A stretch of 64,000 bases of DNA from contig CAVCEE010000012.1 in NCBI GenBank assembly GCA_963601185.1, positions 1-64,000 of the forward strand. Direction: 5' to 3'. Positions 8,094-16,224 of the stretch are shown piece after piece (the stretch's first letter is position 1; the number at the start of each line of letters is the position of its first letter). The position numbers and the translations under genes were made by a program. The notes beneath the pieces were generated by a model. The model was not told the origin of the DNA, did not search any database, and was given only the letters and a program-made list of their open reading frames with translations. The DNA comes from Limisoma sp963601185 (GTDB taxonomy: Bacteria; Bacteroidota; Bacteroidia; Bacteroidales; Muribaculaceae).

Positions 8094-8098
8094 AACAA

Positions 8099-8132
8099 AA
8101 ACTCCCTGAAGCGTGGCTTCAGGGAGTTTCTT
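8099..8132. terminator. bidirectional terminator
   Basis: AAACTCCCTGAAGC and GCTTCAGGGAGTTT form a perfect 14-bp stem with a GTG loop. It sits between two convergent genes (stops at 8093 and 8148), so it probably serves both strands. Confidence 0.85.
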
Positions 8133-8147
8133 TATGTACTTTCGTTG

Positions 8148-8657
8148 CTATATCCGGAATGTGCGGAACACAAACGGCTCGGTGAGCGGAAGTTTAATCT
8201 TGAGTTTCTTGTCGATGCTGTTTACATAGTCGGCGGCCTCCGCAAAGGTGTCAAAACCTTCTGCTACCACATAGTAGTCCTTTGCTCCGTTCTGGATTAC
8301 ATAGGCTTTAGCCCCGTTGGCTTCCAGACGCGTGCAGAACGCCTTGGCGTTGAACAATTGCCTCATCGCTCCGACGACCACATTGTAGCGCTTCATCTTG
8401 TTTTTCTCGGCGTTGTAGACTTGCCACATATTGCCTTGCAGATAGAGCGCAGTTTTGCCGTCTTCGGTCTTTGTATAAGGCTTCGAAGCCTCCATTATCT
8501 TGTTGTGGATGGTGTTGTCCACACTGTCGGCTGCGGCTTCGGTGGCATTGCGTTTTGCCACGGCTGCCTCATACGACTGCCGATAGTTTTCCTCGGTGGT
8601 CTTGCATCCGGTAAGGATTATTGCCATTGCCGCGACCGTCAACACTGACCGTTTCAT
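8148..8657 (-). CDS. SPOR-domain lipoprotein
   Basis: 169 residues. The signal ends in IILTGC, a clear lipobox with Cys18. The C-terminal 70 residues look like a SPOR domain (YNVVVGAMRQLFNAKAFCTRL, then YYVVAEGFDTFAEAADYV), which binds denuded peptidoglycan at division sites. The middle is charged and probably extended. It is last in the glyS-lemA-FKBP-SPOR order, starting 7 nt after the FKBP stop. A role in envelope biogenesis is likely; the SPOR call rests on pattern only. Confidence 0.75.
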   Translation of the reverse strand: MKRSVLTVAAMAIILTGCKTTEENYRQSYEAAVAKRNATEAAADSVDNTIHNKIMEASKPYTKTEDGKTALYLQGNMWQVYNAEKNKMKRYNVVVGAMRQLFNAKAFCTRLEANGAKAYVIQNGAKDYYVVAEGFDTFAEAADYVNSIDKKLKIKLPLTEPFVFRTFRI

Positions 8658-8664
8658 ATCTCAA

Positions 8665-9201
8665 TTACTTTTCGTATTTCTCGATGCCTTTGAGTTTCAG
8701 CAGATAGCGCAAGTGAGTGTAGGGGAGAATCGAGCCGTTGCCAGTGTTGCTGTAGCCATACTGGTAAGGGATGATAACCTCGCATGAGTCGCCCACATTC
8801 ATTGCCATCAAGGCAATCTGGAAACCCTCTACGGTGTTCGACAAGCGTTGCTGATAGGTGCTGTCGGTAAGCAAGTATGACGAATCTACAGCCACTTCAC
8901 GGCAGTTGAGCAGTTTGTACTTCACGTTGACTGTCGATGAAATGAGCGGCGTAAGGTTGCCTTCCGTAGTCGTGCGGTCGTTGAAATAGTGGATTAGCAC
9001 GTATGCGCTTTGGTCAAACTCCGGTGTCACTTTCTGGAAATAGGGTTTGCCGTTGGCATCGGTCAAAGCCTCTTGCTTTGCCAGCCATTCGTTGTTTTCG
9101 ACACGCCAATCCTTGTAGTATTCCCATGCGTCGCGCACTGGGTCGAGTTTGCACGCCGACAACACAAAGATGAACAGAGCGATTAATGGTAGTCTTTTCA
9201 T
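8665..9201 (-). CDS. FKBP-like peptidyl-prolyl isomerase lipoprotein (DUF4827-like)
   Basis: 178 residues with a lipoprotein signal (FIFVLSAC, Cys17). The C-terminal part resembles an FKBP domain: VKYKLLNCREVAVDSSYL, then VEGFQIALMAMNVGDSCEVIIPYQYGYS and a final LRYLLKLKGIE strand. The family's Tyr-Gly after the P is present as YGYSNTG. It may help fold periplasmic or outer-membrane proteins. It lies 18 nt after lemA and 7 nt before the SPOR gene. Whether it retains isomerase activity is not clear. Confidence 0.75.
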   Translation of the reverse strand: MKRLPLIALFIFVLSACKLDPVRDAWEYYKDWRVENNEWLAKQEALTDANGKPYFQKVTPEFDQSAYVLIHYFNDRTTTEGNLTPLISSTVNVKYKLLNCREVAVDSSYLLTDSTYQQRLSNTVEGFQIALMAMNVGDSCEVIIPYQYGYSNTGNGSILPYTHLRYLLKLKGIEKYEK

Positions 9202-9219
9202 TGATTGCTTGATTGCTTT

Positions 9220-9813
9220 TTAAAATTCCACTTTAGGCGCAGTTTGGGCGGTCTCGTCAGCCTGGAACTGCGGCTTTTTGCTGAATCCGAACATACTTGC
9301 TATGATGTTGCCCGGAAAGCGCATCACCGCATTGTTGTATTGGTTTACGGCGTTGGTGTAGTCGGTACGCGCCGTAGAGATGCGGTTTTCAGTGCCCTCC
9401 AACTGTACTTGCAGGTCGCGGAAATTTTCCGTACCCTTGATGTTGGGATAAGCCTCCGACACAGCCAACAGCGACTTCAACGCACCCGAAAGTTCGTTTT
9501 GAGCCTGCTGGAATTTCTTGAGGTTTTCCTCCGTCAACTGGTCGGCGGATATGCTCACCGACCCCACTTTGGCGCGGGCGTCGGTAACTGCCTGAAGCGT
9601 GTTTGCCTCGTGGGCAGCCGCACCCTTCACCGTGCTCACAAGATTGGGCACGAGGTCGGCGCGGCGCTGGTAGGCAGTCTGCACCTTTCCCCAAGCATTT
9701 TCCACTTCGTTGCTGTCAGTTACAATCGTATTGTACTTGCTTATGGAGCATCCTCCGAAAATCAGGAGAACCACCACAACCGACACGATTGTTATCAATA
9801 CAGATTTCTTCAT
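9220..9813 (-). CDS. lemA: LemA family protein
   Basis: 197 residues: an N-terminal hydrophobic segment (VLITIVSVVVVLLIFGGC) with a possible lipobox Cys, then the LemA four-helix core (NEVENAWGKVQTAYQRRADLVPNLV, the hallmark of the family). It continues with a conserved FRDLQVQLEGTENRI region and YNNAVMRFPGNI. LemA proteins are membrane-anchored and of uncertain role. It follows glyS by 24 nt, likely in the same transcript. Confidence 0.93.
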   Translation of the reverse strand: MKKSVLITIVSVVVVLLIFGGCSISKYNTIVTDSNEVENAWGKVQTAYQRRADLVPNLVSTVKGAAAHEANTLQAVTDARAKVGSVSISADQLTEENLKKFQQAQNELSGALKSLLAVSEAYPNIKGTENFRDLQVQLEGTENRISTARTDYTNAVNQYNNAVMRFPGNIIASMFGFSKKPQFQADETAQTAPKVEF

Positions 9814-9837
9814 AGCGTGGGTATGGTTTGGATGTTG

Positions 9838-11379
9838 TTATACCAATTTCTTGAGCAGTGACTTCATGCCAACTTCCTTTTCGAGGATGTCGGCGAGGTC
9901 GGCAACGGCAACACGGCTCTGCTCCATAGTGTCGCGGTGACGGATGGTTACAGTGTTGTCCTCAAGAGTTTGATGGTCGACAGTGATACAGAACGGTGTA
10001 CCGATGGCATCCTGACGGCGGTAACGCTTGCCGATGGAGTCTTTGCCGTCGAACTGCACCTTGAAGTCAAACTTGAGTGAGTCGATAATCTCCTGAGCCT
10101 TTTCAGGAAGACCGTCCTTGCGCACGAGCGGCATAATTGCAGCCTTCACCGGTGCGAGAGCAGCCGGGAGGTGAAGCACTACGCGAGTTTCGCCGTTCTC
10201 CAGAGCCTCTTCCTCGTAGGATGAAGCAAATACGGAGAGGAACATACGGTCAACACCGATAGATGTCTCGATGACGTAAGGAGTGTATGACTGGTTGAGT
10301 TCCGGGTCGAAGTATTGGATTTTCTTGCCTGAGAACTTCTCGTGGTTACCGAGGTCGAAATTGGTGCGAGAGTGGATACCCTCAACCTCCTTGAAGCCGA
10401 ACGGCATAAGGAATTCGATGTCGGTAGCGGCATTGGCGTAGTGAGCCAACTTCTCGTGGTCGTGGTAGCGGTACTTCTCGTCGCCGAGGCCGAGAGCCTT
10501 GTGCCATTTCAAGCGAGTCTCTTTCCATTTCTTGAACCATTCGAGTTCCTCGCCTGGACGAACAAAGAATTGCATTTCCATCTGCTCAAACTCGCGCATA
10601 CGGAAGATGAACTGGCGTGCTACGATTTCGTTGCGGAACGCTTTACCGATTTGTGCGATACCGAAAGGAATGCGCATACGGCCGGTTTTCTGAACGTTGA
10701 GGAAGTTCACGAAGATACCCTGTGCAGTTTCCGGACGGAGGTAAACCTTCATCGAACCGTCGGCTGTGCTGCCCATCTCGGTAGAGAACATCAGGTTGAA
10801 CTGACGCACCTCTGTCCAGTTTTTGGTGCCTGAAATAGGGCAGACAATACCGTAGTCGAGGATGATTTGGCGGAGTTCCTCAAGGTCCATGTCGTTCATC
10901 GCCTTGGCGAAACGCTCGTGGAGTTCGTTGCGCTTAGCGAGGTGCTCCTGCACGCGAGGGTTGGTTTCGCGGTAGAGTTTCTCGTCGAAGCCTTCGCCAA
11001 ACTTCTTGGCAGCCTTTGCCACCTCTTTGTTGATTTTATCGTCGTATTTTGCTATTTCGTCTTCAATGAGCACATCGGCACGATAGCGCTTCTTGGAGTC
11101 GCGGTTGTCGATCAACGGGTCGTTGAAAGCGTCAACGTGACCTGAGGCTTTCCAGATAGTAGGATGCATAAAGATGGAAGAGTCCAGACCAACGATGTTC
11201 TCGTTGAGCTGCGTCATAGCGTCCCACCAATAGCGTTTGATGTTGTTTTTCAACTCAACACCGTTTTGGCCGTAGTCGTAGACTGCCGACAGTCCGTCGT
11301 AGATTTCGCTCGACGGAAAAACGAATCCATACTCTTTGGCGTGAGCCACAATTTTCTTAAACAAATCTTCTTGTGCCAT
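9838..11379 (-). CDS. glyS: glycyl-tRNA synthetase, single-chain class II
   Basis: 513 residues. Charges tRNA-Gly with glycine in the cytoplasm. Class II features are visible: motif 2 in KAFRNEIVARQFIFRMREFEQMEMQFF, motif 3 ending in IGVDRMFLSV, and a C-terminal anticodon-binding domain (APVKAAIMPLV to RHRDTMEQ). It belongs to the eukaryote/archaeal-like one-chain type rather than the alpha2beta2 form. It is first of the minus-strand series glyS-lemA-FKBP-SPOR. The ATG at 11379 gives the family N-terminus. Confidence 0.96.
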   Translation of the reverse strand: MAQEDLFKKIVAHAKEYGFVFPSSEIYDGLSAVYDYGQNGVELKNNIKRYWWDAMTQLNENIVGLDSSIFMHPTIWKASGHVDAFNDPLIDNRDSKKRYRADVLIEDEIAKYDDKINKEVAKAAKKFGEGFDEKLYRETNPRVQEHLAKRNELHERFAKAMNDMDLEELRQIILDYGIVCPISGTKNWTEVRQFNLMFSTEMGSTADGSMKVYLRPETAQGIFVNFLNVQKTGRMRIPFGIAQIGKAFRNEIVARQFIFRMREFEQMEMQFFVRPGEELEWFKKWKETRLKWHKALGLGDEKYRYHDHEKLAHYANAATDIEFLMPFGFKEVEGIHSRTNFDLGNHEKFSGKKIQYFDPELNQSYTPYVIETSIGVDRMFLSVFASSYEEEALENGETRVVLHLPAALAPVKAAIMPLVRKDGLPEKAQEIIDSLKFDFKVQFDGKDSIGKRYRRQDAIGTPFCITVDHQTLEDNTVTIRHRDTMEQSRVAVADLADILEKEVGMKSLLKKLV

Positions 11380-11585
11380 TTTTTATCTTGTTTTTTCTGA
11401 AATTTCCGTTTTTTAGGGACATTAAGCCCCTATTTACATCATTTTGAGGTGCAAAGTAAATAAAATTTCTCGATTTTCTTCTTATTTTTGCAGAGCCTTT
11501 CCCCTGAAATTGTATTTATTTGGTAAATAACCTACTTTTTTAACTACGAAAACCATTCTCCGGAAGGCATTAAACTGATCCAAGT

Positions 11586-14261
11586 ATGAAAGAAGACGAA
11601 ATAATCGACGACGTAACCGAAAATTCTGATATTGAGCAACTGTCGGCTTCCGAGGCCCACTCTTCCTATGTGGTGCCGAAGGACAAGAGCAAGCATTTGT
11701 CGGGAATGTTCCAAAACTGGTTTCTCGACTATGCTTCCTATGTGATTCTGGAGCGCGCAGTGCCTCATATCCAGGACGGATTGAAGCCTGTGCAGCGGCG
11801 CATCCTCCACACAATGAAGGAACTCGACGACGGACGTTTCAATAAGGTTGCCAACGTGGTGGGTAGCACTATGCAGTATCACCCTCACGGTGACGCCTCT
11901 ATCGGCGATGCCCTCGTGCAACTTGGACAGAAAGACTTGCTGGTCGAGACGCAGGGTAACTGGGGAAACATCCTCACTGGCGACGGCGCGGCTGCTCCCC
12001 GTTACATCGAGGCACGCCTGTCGGAGTTTGCCCTCGAAACGGTGTTCAATCCAAAGACCACCGACTGGACGGTGAGTTACGATGGTCGCAAGCCCGAACC
12101 TGTGACGCTCCCGGTGAAGTATCCGCTGCTTCTTGCGCAAGGTGCTGAGGGTATTGCCGTGGGATTGTCGTCGAAGATTTTGCCGCACAACTTTGTGGAA
12201 ATCATCGATGCCGCCATAGCCTACCTCCGTGGAGAGGAGTTTGCGCTCTATCCCGATTTCCCGACAGGCGGCTATGTCGACGTGTCGAAATACAACGACG
12301 GCGAGCGCGGAGGTTCGGTGCGCGTGCGTGCCAAAATCGAGAAAATCGACAACAAGACCCTCGAGATTATCGATGTGCCGTTTGGACGCACTTCAGGAAG
12401 TGTGATTGAAACGATTATCAAAGCCCAGGAAAAGGGCAAAATCAAAATAAAGAAGGTCGACGACAACACGTCGGACAAGGCCGACATCATCGTGCATCTA
12501 CTGCCGGGCACCTCGAGCGACCGCACCATTGACGCGCTCTACGCTTTCACCGACTGTGAGGTGAGCATTTCGCCCAACTGCTGCGTGATTTCCGACCGCA
12601 AGCCGCATTTCCTCACGGTGAGCGACGTGCTCCGCCACAGTGTTGACACCACCAAGGACTTGTTGCGGCGTGAACTCGAAATTCTTCGTGGAGAATTGCA
12701 GGAAAGTCTGTTCTATTCGTCGCTGGAGAAAATCTTCATCGAGGAGCGAATCTACAAGGACAAGGAGTATGAGCAAAGCAAGAGCATTGACGAGGCAGTG
12801 GCGCACATCGACAAGCGTCTCACTCCGTTCAAGCCCGACTTTGTGCGTGATGTGACTCGCGACGATATTCTAAAATTGCTTGAAATCAAGATGAAACGCA
12901 TCTTGAAGTTCAGTGCCGACACGGCCGCCGCCAACATCGAGTTGCTGAAGCAGCGCATTGCCGAAATCGATGACAAACTCACACGGATGGTTGAGGTGAC
13001 AATCGACTGGTTCAAGCATCTCAAGGAGAAATACGGCGCACAGTATCCTCGCCGCACCATCATCCGCAACTTTGACAATATTGAGGCAACTCGCGTGGCG
13101 GAAGCCAACGAGAAACTCTACATCAACCGCGAAGACGGATTTATCGGCACAGGTCTGAAGAAAGACGAGTTCGTTTGCAACTGCTCGGACATCGACGACA
13201 TTATAATCTTCTACAAGGACGGTAAATACAAGGTGGTAAAGGTGGCTGAAAAACTCTATGTGGGCAAGCACATCCTTTACATCAACGTGTTTAAGCGCAA
13301 CGACCAACGCACCATCTATAACCTTGTTTACCAGAATGGTAAGGCTGGCGTGACCTATATGAAACGCTTCGCTGTCACTGGGCTGACACGCGACAAGGAA
13401 TACGACATGACGCAAGGGCTGAAAGGCACCAAAATATGGTGGTTCTCAGCAAACCCCAACGGTGAGGCAGAAACTTTGCGCATCACGCTCAAGGAGAAAC
13501 CGCGCCTGAAAGTGCTGCAGTTCGACATAAGTTTTGCCGACCTTGCCATCAAGAACAAATCGGCGCTTGGCAATATGGTGACTAAGAACGAAATCCACCG
13601 CGTGTCGCTCAAGGAGCGCGGAGTTTCCACGCTTGGTGGACGCGAGGTGTGGTTCGACCCCGATGTGCTTCGCCTGAACTACGACGGCAGAGGCAATTCC
13701 CTCGGAGAATTCAATGCCAACGACAAAATCCTGATTGTGCTCAAAAACGGCCAGTTCTACACATCGTCGTTCGATGCCGGCAACCACTACGAGGACAACA
13801 TCCTCCGCATTGAACGCTTTGAGGAAGGCAAGGTCTGGACGGCAGTGCTCGACGATGCCGATCAGGGACATCCCTACATCAAGCGTTTCTGTTTCGAGCA
13901 GACAGCCAAGAAGCAGAGTTTCATCGGCGACAATCCCAATTCCACGTTGAGAATACTTTCCGACGAACGCTATCCGCGCTACAAAGTGACCTTTGGCGGT
14001 GCCGACGAGTTCCGCGACCCTATGGTTGTCGATGCTGAAGAGTTTATCGGCGCAAAGAGTTACAAGGCAAAAGGCAAGCGCATAACCAATTTCGACATCG
14101 CCTCGATTGACGAGATAGAGCCGCGCGAAGTGCCGGAAGAGGAAACGCCGGCGGTCGACATCGAGGTTGAAGAGGTGTCAAAGGACGATGTGATTAACCA
14201 GAACGATGTGCGCGACGAACTTACTGGGCAGACGCGCCTGTTTGAAGACGAAGATTTGTAA
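11586..14261 (+). CDS. parC: DNA topoisomerase IV subunit A
   Basis: 891 residues. The ATP-dependent decatenase subunit that cuts and rejoins DNA. The catalytic Tyr140 is in AAAPRYIEARL; upstream QRR (70-72) and the quinolone-region helix HPHGDASIGDALV are intact. The C-terminal part (from about 560) carries the beta-pinwheel repeats for DNA wrapping (for example FAVTGLTRDKEYDM) and ends in an acidic tail. The N-terminal 30 residues are a polar extension. The DUF3316 start follows its TAA without a gap (TAAATG). A TATTTTTG -7 element lies at 11483-11490. Confidence 0.95.
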   Translation: MKEDEIIDDVTENSDIEQLSASEAHSSYVVPKDKSKHLSGMFQNWFLDYASYVILERAVPHIQDGLKPVQRRILHTMKELDDGRFNKVANVVGSTMQYHPHGDASIGDALVQLGQKDLLVETQGNWGNILTGDGAAAPRYIEARLSEFALETVFNPKTTDWTVSYDGRKPEPVTLPVKYPLLLAQGAEGIAVGLSSKILPHNFVEIIDAAIAYLRGEEFALYPDFPTGGYVDVSKYNDGERGGSVRVRAKIEKIDNKTLEIIDVPFGRTSGSVIETIIKAQEKGKIKIKKVDDNTSDKADIIVHLLPGTSSDRTIDALYAFTDCEVSISPNCCVISDRKPHFLTVSDVLRHSVDTTKDLLRRELEILRGELQESLFYSSLEKIFIEERIYKDKEYEQSKSIDEAVAHIDKRLTPFKPDFVRDVTRDDILKLLEIKMKRILKFSADTAAANIELLKQRIAEIDDKLTRMVEVTIDWFKHLKEKYGAQYPRRTIIRNFDNIEATRVAEANEKLYINREDGFIGTGLKKDEFVCNCSDIDDIIIFYKDGKYKVVKVAEKLYVGKHILYINVFKRNDQRTIYNLVYQNGKAGVTYMKRFAVTGLTRDKEYDMTQGLKGTKIWWFSANPNGEAETLRITLKEKPRLKVLQFDISFADLAIKNKSALGNMVTKNEIHRVSLKERGVSTLGGREVWFDPDVLRLNYDGRGNSLGEFNANDKILIVLKNGQFYTSSFDAGNHYEDNILRIERFEEGKVWTAVLDDADQGHPYIKRFCFEQTAKKQSFIGDNPNSTLRILSDERYPRYKVTFGGADEFRDPMVVDAEEFIGAKSYKAKGKRITNFDIASIDEIEPREVPEEETPAVDIEVEEVSKDDVINQNDVRDELTGQTRLFEDEDL

Positions 14262-15119
14262 ATGAAAAAGACAATATTGACAATACTCGCCGCCGTGGCG
14301 ATGGCGATGCCGTTGGCTGCCAGTGCTGAAGAAACGGATTCTGTGGTTGTGCGCCCGGCAGCGGTGTCGGTGATGCTCGATGCCGGACACGTGCGCACCC
14401 TCGACACCTATATCAGCCCTCTGTTCTATAGCGGAGGGCACACACGCATCAGTTTCGAACGGCTACGCGCCACTCGGTTCTGCCCAGAACGGTGGGTGGG
14501 ACGAATATCCGGCGGCGTGACCTTCGACAGTCCGTCGAATCCGGCTGGCAACAATTCGCTCTATTCGCTGCTCCTCGATGCAGACTATTCGATGATGTAC
14601 CGTTGGCGGTTGCCGCATCAGTTCTCGGTTTATGCCGGTCCTGACCTCGGCTTTGTCGGAGGTGCGAATTACAATTCACGCAACTCAAACAACGTGGTTT
14701 CTCCGCAAATCCGCCTCTTTGTAGGGGCAAGCGGCAGAGTGTCGTGGCGCACGCATCTGCGCCGGTTGCCGCTGACGGTGAGTTACCAGACCGTAGTGCC
14801 GGTGGTGGGCGGATTTTTCCTGCCCGACTATGACCAGTCGTTCTATGAAATCTACCTTGGCAATTACGACAAGACAATCAACTTCGGCTATTGGGGCAAC
14901 CGCTTCGACATCAACAACACCCTGACTGCCGATTTCCATTTCGGCTTCACGTCGCTGCGCATCGGCTACCGCAATGAGTTTACCACCGTGTGGAAAAACA
15001 ACATCAACCAGCGTCTGCAAACCCACAGTCTCGTCATCGGCGTGCAGTGGGAATCAATTCGGCTTAATCCACGCTACGGTAAAATCGAAAAAGCAAAAAT
15101 AATTTCGGCAATTTATTGA
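14262..15119 (+). CDS. DUF3316 beta-barrel-like outer-membrane protein
   Basis: 285 residues with a signal peptide (AAVAMAMPLAASAEE). The remainder is rich in aromatic-polar alternation suggestive of a beta barrel (RWRLPHQFSVYAGPDLGFVGG, LPLTVSYQTVVPVVGGFF, DFHFGFTSLRIGYRNEF). It matches the DUF3316 family by overall pattern. Its ATG directly follows the parC stop and the S41 protease starts 1 nt after its own TGA, so the three genes are tightly packed. Function unknown. Confidence 0.72.
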   Translation: MKKTILTILAAVAMAMPLAASAEETDSVVVRPAAVSVMLDAGHVRTLDTYISPLFYSGGHTRISFERLRATRFCPERWVGRISGGVTFDSPSNPAGNNSLYSLLLDADYSMMYRWRLPHQFSVYAGPDLGFVGGANYNSRNSNNVVSPQIRLFVGASGRVSWRTHLRRLPLTVSYQTVVPVVGGFFLPDYDQSFYEIYLGNYDKTINFGYWGNRFDINNTLTADFHFGFTSLRIGYRNEFTTVWKNNINQRLQTHSLVIGVQWESIRLNPRYGKIEKAKIISAIY

Positions 15120-15120
15120 T

Positions 15121-16149
15121 ATGAAAAATATTACCATCAAAATAATCGTTGCACTCGTGTGTTTGCTGTCGGCTACGGCATGCCACGACGTGACGGAGTA
15201 TGCCAACAACCCACAGGGCAACTTTGAAGCCTTGTGGACAATCCTCGACGAGCACTATTGCTTCTTCAAATACAAGAATGTGGACTGGCAGGAGGTGCAC
15301 GACCGCTACGCTGCCAAAATCAGCAACGATATGACGCAGGAGGAACTGTTCCGTGTGTGTGCCGAGATGGTGAAGGAACTGAAGGACGGACACACCAACC
15401 TGATTTCCACGTTCGATGCGTCGCGCTATTGGATTTACGAGCAGTATCCGCAGAACTATGACGAGCGGATTGTTGAGGAAAACTATCTGCACTTTGATTA
15501 CCGTATAACTTCGGGCATAAACTACCGCATACTCGACAACAACTATGCGTATATGTACTACGGCTCGTTTTCGAGTGTGATAGGCGACGGCAATCTTGAC
15601 AATGTGCTTGCCACTTTGTCGCTTGCCGACGGACTGATTATCGATGTGCGCAACAATGGCGGCGGCTACATAACCAATGCGGAAACACTTGTTGCTCGCT
15701 TCATCGACAAGCCGTTGCTTGCCGGATATATCTGCCACAAGACTGGAACTGGGCACGATGATTTCTCAGAACTTTATGCCTACAACATCGACCCTGCCAA
15801 GGATCGTGTGCATTGGAAGAATAAGCCGATTGCCATACTCACAAACCGGTCTACATTCAGCGCAGCCAACAATTTTGTGTCGCTGATGAAGAATCTACCT
15901 AACGTAGTCATTGTGGGCGATACAACTGGTGGCGGCTGCGGACTGCCGTTCACATCTGAACTGCCCAACGGCTGGGCGATACGCTTCAGTGCTGCTCCAA
16001 TCTATGACGCCAACCGCCAACTCACCGAGTTTGGCGTAGACCCTACCGAAGGCTACAAGGTGGATATGGATGCCGCCGACAGTGCCCAAGGCATCGACAC
16101 CATTTTGGAAACCGCATTCAAGGCGTTGACCGAGATGCAGAAGAAATAG
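15121..16149 (+). CDS. S41-family peptidase lipoprotein
   Basis: 342 residues. The signal ends at Cys21 in LLSATAC. The tail-specific protease core is visible: LTLADGLIIDVRNNGGG-like substrate/structural motif, then the nucleophile segment NRSTFSAANNF and GDTTGGGCGLP. No PDZ domain can be seen between the N-terminal helical region (EALWTILDEHYCFF) and the core. The family's catalytic Lys after the Ser may be the one in LMKNLP. Likely a periplasmic or surface protease acting on C-termini. It is the last gene in the parC group, 75 nt before mfd. Confidence 0.87.
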   Translation: MKNITIKIIVALVCLLSATACHDVTEYANNPQGNFEALWTILDEHYCFFKYKNVDWQEVHDRYAAKISNDMTQEELFRVCAEMVKELKDGHTNLISTFDASRYWIYEQYPQNYDERIVEENYLHFDYRITSGINYRILDNNYAYMYYGSFSSVIGDGNLDNVLATLSLADGLIIDVRNNGGGYITNAETLVARFIDKPLLAGYICHKTGTGHDDFSELYAYNIDPAKDRVHWKNKPIAILTNRSTFSAANNFVSLMKNLPNVVIVGDTTGGGCGLPFTSELPNGWAIRFSAAPIYDANRQLTEFGVDPTEGYKVDMDAADSAQGIDTILETAFKALTEMQKK

Positions 16150-16224
16150 GGTGGGATTTGTGGGGCTGCCCATACGCATAATTCCACTTTTTGCCGTAAT
16201 TTTGCGGCGTAGAATTTTAGAGAT

